Assembly: GCF_002608075.1 (NCBI RefSeq)
Contig: NZ_LAHA01000065.1
Span: 1-46,480 of the forward strand
DNA length: 46,480 nt
Source: Nostoc linckia z4
GTDB lineage: Bacteria; Cyanobacteriota; Cyanobacteriia; Cyanobacteriales; Nostocaceae
Reading direction: 5' to 3'
Under the pieces are notes generated by a model that saw only the letters and a list, made by a program, of their open reading frames with translations, did not search any database and was not told where the DNA came from. Below, in pieces: positions 40,483 to 46,480 of this stretch (position 1 is its first letter; each line of letters begins with the position of its first letter). The position numbers were made by a program, and so were the translations under genes.

Positions 40483-40676
40483 AAACTCAGCAAAAGTATG
40501 AAGAGCAACAGTTTGACAATCCAATGACTGATAGCAACTCCCAAAATGATGCAGATCAGCCCGATGACTACTACTAAAACGCGCCACGCATCGTCAGAGA
40601 TAGTTTTCAAGCCCCGGCAAGAGATGACTATACCAATCGTAACCAGAGCCAAGCCTATTATTGTCTCTTGCATCAT
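40425..40676 (-). CDS. Small two-helix membrane protein
   Basis: An 83-residue protein. Helix 1 is TIIGLALVTIGIVISC; a short loop RGLKTISDDAWR follows; helix 2 covers VLVVVIGLICIILGVAISHW and IVKLLLFILLL. It then reads NKNREYPSPNGTSHTNGC, which is antisense of the membrane-protein fragment 40404-40482, so its natural C-terminus may have been replaced. A truncated copy is at 39073-39162. The function is unknown. Confidence 0.5.
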   Translation of the reverse strand: MMQETIIGLALVTIGIVISCRGLKTISDDAWRVLVVVIGLICIILGVAISHWIVKLLLFILLLSFNKNREYPSPNGTSHTNGC

Positions 40677-41089
40677 CTCTTCCAGTTCTCGATAACTGAA
40701 GGCATAGAGACAATACCATCGGATGGATTGCAGAATGACCTCAGGCAGGAAGTGATACTAATTTATAATTCGTAATGACGCTCGCGGACTCGCTACCGCT
40801 ACGAAGACAGTAATTCGTAATTAAGACATATCGAAAAAGGTTTGATAAAGGCTGTTTACACATAGTCTTTAAGGATGGGAGACTTTCCTTTAACTTGAGG
40901 TAGGAGCCAGCCAGAGGGCTAAGTTTCGCACATAGGCTTTAATATGTTCAAGGGCTTGTGGGTTTTGCTTCATCCCATTTCCAGGGGGTTCGGTTACAAA
41001 GTTAGGTGCGCCCATATCAACATCCCAATTGTAGTCGGCGAAATGGTGGAAGCTTGATTCAGCGATCGCACGTCCTAAAATATTTCCTT
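40587..41089. repeat. 503-bp direct repeat, copy B
   Basis: This is the partner of 39073-39575. Immediately after it come TTGCTGTTACCTGG (matches 40130-40143), then GGGAATTGTAGCGAGA (matches 40329), so copy B continues as the same ancestral block with two internal deletions. Similarity runs on to 41171. Confidence 0.9.
40890..41089 (-). pseudogene. 3' fragment of a second copy of the 39376-40275 gene
   Basis: It encodes the last ~66 residues (to the same stop position) of the 39376-40275 protein, then breaks off inside codons matching residue ~233. The start and two thirds of the gene have been deleted. Confidence 0.8.
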
Positions 41090-41208
41090 TGCTGTTACCT
41101 GGGAATTGTAGCGAGATAATCTAAGCAAAAAATGAGGATGTTTAAAGAGCAATGCTTTTGTGAAAGCAGAGATAAGTGTTTCTAAACGCAATTTAGTATC
41201 AGTATCTG

Positions 41209-41228
41209 CTCAGATTTTCCTTAGATTT
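41209..41228 (+). promoter_or_regulatory. Shared 20-bp stress-island element, upstream of membrane protein-gnd-zwf
   Basis: CTCAGATTTTCCTTAGATTT: the two halves CTCAGATTT and CTTAGATTT are a direct repeat with an 11-bp period, one helical turn, as in sites for OmpR/PhoB-type regulators. It lies 114 bp before the start of the 41343 gene. It matches the minus-strand copies at 26393 and 28905, and 45572. Confidence 0.6.
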
Positions 41229-41342
41229 GTCAACTAACGTTAGGGCAGATTCGTTAAGAAGATAAGGAAATGGAAAAAATTGGACAAATCCTAGATTCAG
41301 GCTTGGTTAACTGATTCGTCTTTGTAGAAAGGTATAAGACCT

Positions 41343-41834
41343 ATGGTTAACAAAATTGTAACTACATTTGAACAAGACCATAACCGACCAGAATCAAAAG
41401 AATTTTATTGGAAACATTTTCTCTATAGTCTAGTTTGGCTGACGGTGCTAATGCTGGGATATGGAGGATTGGGATGGACTCTCTGGCTCGATCGCCATTT
41501 CTCGACGATTGCAATACCGATGTTAATTTTGGCAATTGCCGCAGTCCGTGGCTGCATACTCACTGGCTTTCCCGTCTGGGCGGGATTGTTATCTCTCACA
41601 TTCGGTTCTGCATGGATTCTAACTGGAGCATCGATATCAAGCGGATTATTGGGCTGGGCAATAGCGATCGCTCTATCCTGGATTGGCATTTTTACCCTGG
41701 ATATGGCATTAGACCAGTCCGTCGAACATTTGTTGCTAATAGAGTTTAGCCGAACTGAAGTTTTTTCAATTCTAACAGCCGTCTGCGCTACTGGTGCTAT
41801 TGCGGGATGGATACTCCCAATTTTTCTCACTTGA
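41343..41834 (+). CDS. Four-helix membrane protein, unknown function
   Basis: A 163-residue protein with a hydrophilic N-terminus (about 25 residues) and four or five hydrophobic segments: FLYSLVWLTVLMLGYGG, TIAIPMLILAIAAVRGCIL, WAGLLSLTFGSAWILTG, GLLGWAIAIALSWIGIFTL and VFSILTAVCATGAIAGWIL. No family recognised. It ends 14 bp before gnd and probably shares its transcript. A 3' fragment of a second copy lies at 40404-40482. Confidence 0.65.
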   Translation: MVNKIVTTFEQDHNRPESKEFYWKHFLYSLVWLTVLMLGYGGLGWTLWLDRHFSTIAIPMLILAIAAVRGCILTGFPVWAGLLSLTFGSAWILTGASISSGLLGWAIAIALSWIGIFTLDMALDQSVEHLLLIEFSRTEVFSILTAVCATGAIAGWILPIFLT

Positions 41835-41848
41835 ATACAGGGCATGTT

Positions 41849-42862
41849 ATGGAACTAGGAATGATAGGACTAGGACGAATGGGAGCTAACATGGCACACC
41901 GTCTAACCCAGGCTGGACATACCGTCATTGGCTACACTCGTCAGCCACAAAAAGCAGAGGTGCTGGTTCAGGAAGGAGCGATCGCCCGTGGTGTAACATC
42001 ATTCGTTGAACTCATCGAAGCACTCACGCCACCCCGCACCGTCTGGCTGATGCTACCCGCCGCGACAGTAGATGCTACCCTACACACTCTCATGCCGTTT
42101 CTAGACGCTGACGACATTATCATTGATGGTGGCAATTCTTACTATATTGATGACATTCGTCGTGCAGATCAATTAAAAGTCAAAGGAATTGAATACATTG
42201 ATTGTGGAACTAGCGGTGGCATTTGGGGGGCAGAACGCGGCTACTGTCTGATGATTGGTGGTGCATTGGCGGTGGTGAAATATCTTGACCCCATCTTTGC
42301 AGCGCTGGCTCCTGGTGTATCAGCTGCACCGCGCACCCCTGGTCGTGAGTTAATGGGGGGAACAGCTGAACAGGGCTATTTGCATTGTGGCTCTCACGGT
42401 GCAGGGCACTTTGTCAAAATGGTTCACAACGGCATTGAATACGGCATCATGGCAGCTTATGCCGAAGGGTTGAACATTCTTCACCATGCCAATATTGGCA
42501 AACAGTTGCATCAAGTCGATGCAGAAACGGCTCCCTTGCGAAATCCGGAATTCTACCAATACGACTTTAATCTCGCAGATATAGCAGAGGTGTGGCGCAG
42601 GGGGAGCGTGATTAGTTCTTGGTTACTTGATTTAATCGCGATCGCCCTTCTCAAAGACCCCGATTTAGCCAACTTCGAGGGGCGCGTATCTGACTCTGGA
42701 GAAGGTCGATGGACACTAATGGCAGCCATTGAAGAAGGAGTTCCTATTCCCGTCCTTAGTACAGCCCTCTACACACGATTTAGCTCTCGCGGTCAATCAG
42801 ACTTTGCCAATAAACTCATCTCTGCGTTGCGCTACGAGTTCGGTGGGCATCTGGAAAAATGA
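41849..42862 (+). CDS. gnd: 6-phosphogluconate dehydrogenase (decarboxylating), short GndA/YqeC type
   Basis: The start is taken at MELGMIGLGRMGANMAHRL (41849), giving 337 residues. The nucleotide-binding GLGRMG is at 7-12. Substrate and catalytic regions are IDGGNSYYID, CGTSGGIWGAERGYCLMIGG and GAGHFVKMVHNGIEYG (catalytic Lys and the HNxIEY box). The short form, about 300-340 residues rather than 470, is often NAD- or NADP-dependent. It oxidises 6-phosphogluconate to ribulose 5-phosphate and CO2. With zwf (98 bp downstream) it gives reducing power in the dark or under oxidative stress. Confidence 0.88.
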   Translation: MELGMIGLGRMGANMAHRLTQAGHTVIGYTRQPQKAEVLVQEGAIARGVTSFVELIEALTPPRTVWLMLPAATVDATLHTLMPFLDADDIIIDGGNSYYIDDIRRADQLKVKGIEYIDCGTSGGIWGAERGYCLMIGGALAVVKYLDPIFAALAPGVSAAPRTPGRELMGGTAEQGYLHCGSHGAGHFVKMVHNGIEYGIMAAYAEGLNILHHANIGKQLHQVDAETAPLRNPEFYQYDFNLADIAEVWRRGSVISSWLLDLIAIALLKDPDLANFEGRVSDSGEGRWTLMAAIEEGVPIPVLSTALYTRFSSRGQSDFANKLISALRYEFGGHLEK

Positions 42863-42960
42863 CACGGGGACACGGGGATTTTAATCAGCTTTCTTCCTCT
42901 GTGCCCCTCTACCCCCCTGCTCCCCTGCTTCCCCTGTCTGCGTCGATATGGAGGTTAATC

Positions 42961-44337
42961 ATGGCAGCTTTACTCTCCGATGCCCTGGTATTTTTTGGGA
43001 TCACAAGTGATTTAGCCTATAAAAAAATCTTTCCTGCCTTACAAGCGATGATTCAGCGCGGTCATTTTGACATTCCAATTATTGGAGTGGGTAGGCGAGA
43101 TTGGAGCATCGAACAATTACAATCTTATGTGCGTAAGAGCCTGGAGGAACATGCTAGCGTTGATGAGGCAGCTTTCCAGAAACTGTGTTCATTACTTTAC
43201 TATATTTTTGGTGATTATAGCGATCGCGCCACCTATGATAAATTATGCCAGGTACTCCAAATAGCTGAAGCTCCTCTGTATTACTTAGCCATTCCTCCCA
43301 GTTTGTTTGCGACGGTTGTCGAAGGGTTAGGTCAATCAAGTTGTGTAAAGAATGGTCGCGTTATGGTAGAAAAACCCTTTGGACGCGATCTAGAATCGGC
43401 TAGAATACTGAACTGCATTCTGCACTCTATCTTTCCCGAAAGTCATATTTTTCGGATTGACCATTACTTGGGAAAAGAACCAGTCCAAAACCTTCTCTAC
43501 ACTCGCTTCGCCAATTCATTACTTGAACCGATTTGGCATCGCGTCAGTATTGCCAGCATCCAAATCACGATGGCTGAAAAATTTGGCATCGATGGACGGG
43601 GACAGTTTTATGAAGAGACAGGCGCTATTCGGGATGTGGTGCAAAATCATCTACTTCAGGTGACGGCGTGTTTAATGATGGATCCGCCCATCAACGAGCA
43701 GCATGAAGCCATCCGAGATGAAAGAGCGCGATTGCTCAAGTCCATAGATCCAATCGAACCCTCAAATGTAGTGCGCGGGCAGTACAAGGGCTATGCCTCA
43801 GAATCTGGTGTAGCTCCTGATTCCAAGGTCGAAACCTTCGCGGCGGTTAAGCTCAACATTGATACTTGGCGCTGGGCTAGCGTTCCGATTTACATTCGTG
43901 CAGGCAAATGTTTACCGAGTACAACTACTGAAGTTGTGGTCAGGCTCAAGCGTCCGCCGCAGGATGTTTTTGGCGAGCGTGCCTTTGGATTAGCAAATTA
44001 TTTCTACTTTCGTCTTAGTCCAAATGTGCTGACTGCGATCGGCATTCGCTCTAAAACCCCAGGCGACGGAATGGTGGGTAGCGAAGTCGGACTAGTCGCT
44101 CAAGTCGAGCATGGCAATGAGATGAATCCCTACGAGCGGCTTTTTGAAGATGCCATGAAAGGCGACTCCATGTTATTTGCTCGCCAAGATGAGGTGGAAG
44201 CACAGTGGCAAATTGTCGCTCCTATCCTAGATCGAGCAACCCCTGTTTACGAATACGCACCCCATAGCTGGGGGCCTCCTTTGGCGGATCGTATGATTCC
44301 CCCCGACGGCGGTTGGCATAATCCTAATGAGACGTGA
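42961..44337 (+). CDS. zwf: Glucose-6-phosphate 1-dehydrogenase
   Basis: The start is set at MAALLSDALVFFGIT (42961), right after GGAGGTTAATC; a longer frame from 42859 reads through a C-rich spacer. It has 458 residues. The nucleotide-binding region is FGITSDLAYKKIFPAL, where most Zwf proteins have GASGDLxxRK. The active site is RIDHYLGKE and later IRAGKCLP. It oxidises glucose 6-phosphate to 6-phosphogluconolactone, making NADPH. The altered cofactor loop marks a divergent subgroup and may change NAD/NADP preference. The usual cyanobacterial partner opcA is absent. Confidence 0.9.
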   Translation: MAALLSDALVFFGITSDLAYKKIFPALQAMIQRGHFDIPIIGVGRRDWSIEQLQSYVRKSLEEHASVDEAAFQKLCSLLYYIFGDYSDRATYDKLCQVLQIAEAPLYYLAIPPSLFATVVEGLGQSSCVKNGRVMVEKPFGRDLESARILNCILHSIFPESHIFRIDHYLGKEPVQNLLYTRFANSLLEPIWHRVSIASIQITMAEKFGIDGRGQFYEETGAIRDVVQNHLLQVTACLMMDPPINEQHEAIRDERARLLKSIDPIEPSNVVRGQYKGYASESGVAPDSKVETFAAVKLNIDTWRWASVPIYIRAGKCLPSTTTEVVVRLKRPPQDVFGERAFGLANYFYFRLSPNVLTAIGIRSKTPGDGMVGSEVGLVAQVEHGNEMNPYERLFEDAMKGDSMLFARQDEVEAQWQIVAPILDRATPVYEYAPHSWGPPLADRMIPPDGGWHNPNET

Positions 44338-44830
44338 TATCTTCCTATACTGTACTCGAAGAGTTGGTATTGGTTTTCAAGTTTACTCATTAATGCATCT
44401 CTCCCATGTCTCAAATCGCAATTATAGAAGCCTTCGCCGAACTAAATTTCCGGCAGTCCCATTTTTTTCATCACCTCTAGCAGCAGAACAACATCATCGA
44501 TTCGTTCTGAAATTATTCGTTGGGGTATGTGTACCATTTTTCACTCTTACCACCTAAAGTTACTTCACAACAAGTTTTTTGCTGGGACAAGGCTTGGCGA
44601 GCGCCTGTTTTCGGAAAGCTTGCTTCTTCACATATCCCCTATTTTATCAAATTCATTTCTACTGACCTATCAGTAGTAAAAGATGCTCTGCTTCATGATT
44701 GTGTACTTAATCATTAGGTGAGCGTCCGGTTCACTATGTCTTGTCACGCTTTTTGAACCACAGAAAGAGTGTGAGTGCATTAAAATTATCCACTGAATTT
44801 TTGATTCAGTGGTGCTTCTAGGTCGTGAGT
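44338..44830. other. Non-coding region between zwf and metallothionein
   Basis: Nothing recognisable is encoded in 490 bp. Short open frames have no family resemblance and no ribosome sites. An interrupted inverted repeat GTGAATT...AATTCGC-type tract starts at about 44850, inside the metallothionein tail. Confidence 0.35.
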
Positions 44831-45049
44831 TCAAGCTACCACTGATTGTAACTGCGAATTGTGAATTGGTAATTGCGAATTGGATTGACAATCACAGCCT
44901 GTGTGACCACAGCCTTGCCCATTGGGATGATTATTGGCACATTCTTCTCCACAGTAAGCTTTACCATCTTTGATGACAGCATCAGTCAGAGAAACAACGC
45001 ATAGGCAAGATGGACAAGCACATTTCATTTGAGTAACGGTTGTAGTCAT
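44831..45049 (-). CDS. smtA: SmtA-type bacterial metallothionein
   Basis: The start is at MTTTVTQMKCACPSC (45049); ATG at 45058 is possible. It has 72 residues with nine cysteines at 10, 12, 15, 17, 33, 37, 47, 52 and 54, and His41 and His49 in NNHPNGQGCGHTGCDC. This is the spacing of the Synechococcus SmtA zinc-cluster protein (KCAC..CLC, YCxxxCA, GCGHTGCxC). It binds zinc, cadmium or copper in the cytoplasm. The last ~17 residues (SNSQLPIHNSQLQSVVA) come from an AATTGCGAATT-type repeat and are not part of the family. No smtB repressor gene is nearby. Confidence 0.9.
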   Translation of the reverse strand: MTTTVTQMKCACPSCLCVVSLTDAVIKDGKAYCGEECANNHPNGQGCGHTGCDCQSNSQLPIHNSQLQSVVA

Positions 45050-45079
45050 GGATAACATCAAATTTGTTTTGAAGTCATA

Positions 45080-45098
45080 TTATTGAATTGTTTAATAA
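45080..45098. promoter_or_regulatory. 19-bp palindrome upstream of smtA
   Basis: TTATTGAATTGTTTAATAA is symmetric at seven of nine pairs, with G-T mismatches at the other two, and ends about 31 bp before the smtA start. Its position and AT-rich symmetry suit an SmtB/ArsR-family operator. The rest of 45099-45571 shows no gene. Confidence 0.4.
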
Positions 45099-45571
45099 AT
45101 AACCATTTGTCTCAAGTAACTATTAAGCTGCTTCAATAGCTATAATTTATACAACCTGATTTTTAACGGCTCTTTGCATCTGCATAATCAAATTTGGCTT
45201 TATGTCAGCCGTTTAAAAAGAAGTACCAGACAAGTTTTTTCTCATCTATTTACCCTCAAACAGATGCTTGAATTTTTACGCCAAGCCATAGACCGTAACT
45301 ATGGACTAGCCTGCGAAATTTATTTACCGTCTGGCTGATTTTGGTCGTTTTACCACTTTTATTCTAAGTTCGACTTATATTTGTTTTCTCGAAATCGGCT
45401 GTTGTACATTCCTGAAAAAACGGTATCATAAACTACTATTTTTTAGCGATCGCCAAACTTTTCGGTCTACTGACAATTATCTATGTCATTTTTGAATCTT
45501 CTTTAGTTTTTATTAGGAAATAAGATGCGTTTCCCCTGGACTACCTCCTACCTTCTGCCTCCCAGCATCTC

Positions 45572-45591
45572 CTCAGATTTTCCTTAGATTT
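45572..45591 (+). promoter_or_regulatory. Shared 20-bp element, fourth copy
   Basis: CTCAGATTTTCCTTAGATTT, identical to 41209-41228; similarity continues as an ACTARCGTTAG stretch. What follows is a decayed gnd start, so this looks like a leftover gnd promoter region. Confidence 0.55.
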
Positions 45592-45636
45592 ACCAACTAG
45601 CGTTAGTGTTCAAGTTCAGCAAACAATGTCTATGTT

Positions 45637-45690
45637 ATGGAACTGGGTGGGAGCCAACATGCCACTCTAATGTAGGCTGGGTCATACATC
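45637..45690 (+). pseudogene. Remnant of a second gnd 5' end
   Basis: ATGGAACTG, then GGTGGGAGCCAACATG and AGGCTGGGTCATAC, follow the first ~30 codons of gnd at 41849 (ATGGAACTA ... ATGGGAGCTAACATGGC ... CAGGCTGGACATAC), with about 20 bases missing and a stop. Together with the promoter-like sequence before it, this is a decayed duplicate. Confidence 0.6.
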
Positions 45691-45837
45691 GGCGCACCGC
45701 AAGGTTCTACCTATGTCCGTCCCGGTGATGTTTTAATCTTATATGGTCGCTTTGCTGCGTTCAGTGAGCTTGATTCACGACAAGCAGGAATTTTGGGAGA
45801 ATATGCTCACAAAGATGCGATGGGCTATGCCCCGCCG
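45691..45837 (+). pseudogene. Fragment of a TrkA-C-domain protein
   Basis: GAPQGSTYVRPGDVLILYGR, then ELDSRQAGILGEYAHKDA, match the C-terminal TrkA_C (RCK-C) domain found on potassium channels and antiporters. There is no start. It runs into a HIP1-containing repeat (45817-45850) and stops. The overlapping frame from 45743 is not a gene. Confidence 0.55.
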
Positions 45838-45980
45838 TAGGCGATCGCAAATCAGCAGAGACTCCTTTGAGAACACGATCGTCAAGATTCATAAATACCA
45901 GTTTCCACCTATCAGTCTGCCAAAAAAAGTTGAAAGTCAAACGTTAAGTGTGAGTTCATAAAGCACCGAAAAGTCAAATC

Positions 45981-46246
45981 ATGACTACACAGAACATAAC
46001 AACTTTGTCATCATCTCCAGCCCAGACCGAATTAAAAACCCCAGGTTATCAAGGCTGTCAATCAAGGAGTCTGCACGACTCGGAAATACCCGAAGTGGAT
46101 TTGTTTACTCCACTAATAATTCGAGATATCACCTTGCCAAGTCGCGTGGCGATGTCACCAATGTGTCAATACTCAGCAAAGAATGGATTTGCTAACGATT
46201 GGCACTTCGTCCACTTAGGGAGTCGGGCTGTGGGAGGAACTGGTCT
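45981..46246 (+). pseudogene. Old Yellow Enzyme-type flavin oxidoreductase, cut by the IS
   Basis: The first 88 residues of an NADH:flavin oxidoreductase of the YqjM/OYE class: EVDLFTPLIIRDITLPSRVA, then MSPMCQYSAKNGFANDWHFV and HLGSRAVGGTGL. The last is the start of the barrel with the FMN-binding MCQYS and the HLGSRAVGG helix. At 46247 the IS end begins and the frame runs on into IS sequence to 46376. About three quarters of the gene is missing. The N-terminal ~35 residues are longer than usual. Confidence 0.85.
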
Positions 46247-46480
46247 CAATACTGCTCGGTTAAGGAGAAATAGAGGTAAAACAAAGAAAATTTTGTTCGC
46301 AAATGTTTTACGCGAACAAGATGATTGGACTTACTTTTTCTCTTTGAGGCTATCGTACAAGTCCACCCAATTTTGACGAAGAGAGTCGATGCAGGAAGTT
46401 AAGTGATCGATTTGAGTTCTTCTAGCCACAGAGAGGACAGCATCAATATGAGCAGGGCTTCCAGCCTTACCCAAATGCTT
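46247..46480 (-). mobile_element. End of an insertion sequence (right copy), partial
   Basis: CAATACTGCTCGGTTAAGG (46247-46265) is the perfect inverse of 217-235. Inside it lies TTGTTCGC facing GCGAACAA (46293-46319), as in the left copy. The element continues beyond the window. The bases outside the two ends (GGTCT on the oye side, GGACA on the ssb side) do not form a target duplication. Confidence 0.7.
46331..46480 (-). CDS. C-terminal end of an IS-encoded protein, partial
   Basis: Forty-nine residues ending DSLKEKK then TAA at 46331, open to the window edge (KHLGKAGSPAHIDAVLSVAR, then RTQIDHLTSCIDSLRQNWVD). It reads toward the IS end and stops 85 bp before it, as a transposase would. I do not recognise the family. 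Confidence 0.5.
   Translation of the reverse strand, partial: KHLGKAGSPAHIDAVLSVARRTQIDHLTSCIDSLRQNWVDLYDSLKEKK

Noticed and set aside
44327..44717. Short open frames after zwf
   Set aside because: No homology recognised, no ribosome sites, and composition like the non-coding flanks.
45743..45961. A 72-residue plus-strand open frame
   Set aside because: It is out of frame with the TrkA-C fragment, which explains the same DNA better, and runs through a HIP1 repeat.
1..46480. CRISPR array or tRNA genes
   Set aside because: No regularly spaced direct repeats and no cloverleaf-like sequence were seen. The repeats present are dispersed palindromes and IS ends.

Overview
The window looks like accessory, probably plasmid-borne, DNA from a cyanobacterium, most likely one with a large repeat-rich genome of the Nostocales or Chroococcidiopsis kind. 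The evidence is the many GCGATCGC (HIP1) octamers, a long-chain flavodoxin, an SmtA-type metallothionein, cyanobacterial-style parA/parB and ssb genes, low-complexity G/C-rich spacers, and a heavy load of short palindromic repeats, lone tnpB genes and transposase remnants. No replication initiator, rRNA or tRNA was recognised.

Layout. (1) 1-235 and 46247-46480: opposite ends of the same type of insertion sequence, sharing a perfect 19-bp inverted repeat. They cut off the 5' end of an ssb gene on the left and the 3' end of an Old Yellow Enzyme gene on the right. The window is therefore either bounded by two IS copies or is a circle opened inside one IS. (2) 233-4568: plasmid maintenance (ssb remnant, second SSB-like gene, parA, parB), with a complete IscB element and its probable omega-RNA lodged between parA and parB. 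(3) 4876-10901, minus strand: mocA, xdhC and paoC-B-A, a periplasmic molybdenum aldehyde oxidoreductase with its own cofactor maturation genes. (4) 11461-29702: a chaperone and stress island, almost all on the minus strand. In order of transcription from the right it holds groS, groL, hsp20, a DsbA-like gene, dnaK, a glycine-zipper/ChaB protein, two tandem yfdX genes, cbpA, cbpM, clpB, hdeD (broken by one in-frame stop) and a second glycine-zipper protein. A DUF1931 histone-fold gene stands divergent to groS. (5) 31732-37744: flavodoxin, a multidomain response regulator, a lone receiver-domain protein and a glycosyltransferase. (6) 37732-41834: IS4 debris and a duplicated block whose two copies have lost different genes. 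(7) 41849-45049: gnd-zwf (oxidative pentose phosphate pathway) and metallothionein, then gene remnants up to the right-hand IS.

How the parts may work together. Two YfdX proteins, HdeD, small Hsp, a Clp disaggregase and a thioredoxin-fold protein are the same classes that make up the enterobacterial transmissible locus of stress tolerance (locus of heat resistance). Here they sit with full GroESL and DnaK/CbpA/CbpM sets and with NADPH-, redox- and metal-protective genes. A 20-bp element, CTCAGANNNYCCTTAGATTT, occurs upstream of hsp20, of groS, of the membrane protein-gnd-zwf operon, and of a decayed gnd copy. In two of the four copies it is a 9-bp direct repeat with an 11-bp period, the spacing typical of OmpR/PhoB-type response regulators, and one such regulator is encoded in the window. 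This suggests a self-contained, co-regulated stress island. The motif and the cluster composition are seen in the sequence; the regulatory link is inference.

Three tnpB elements and a family of short GC-rich palindromic repeats have colonised the island. Repeats have inserted in frame in the response regulator and in one tnpB, and inside one another.
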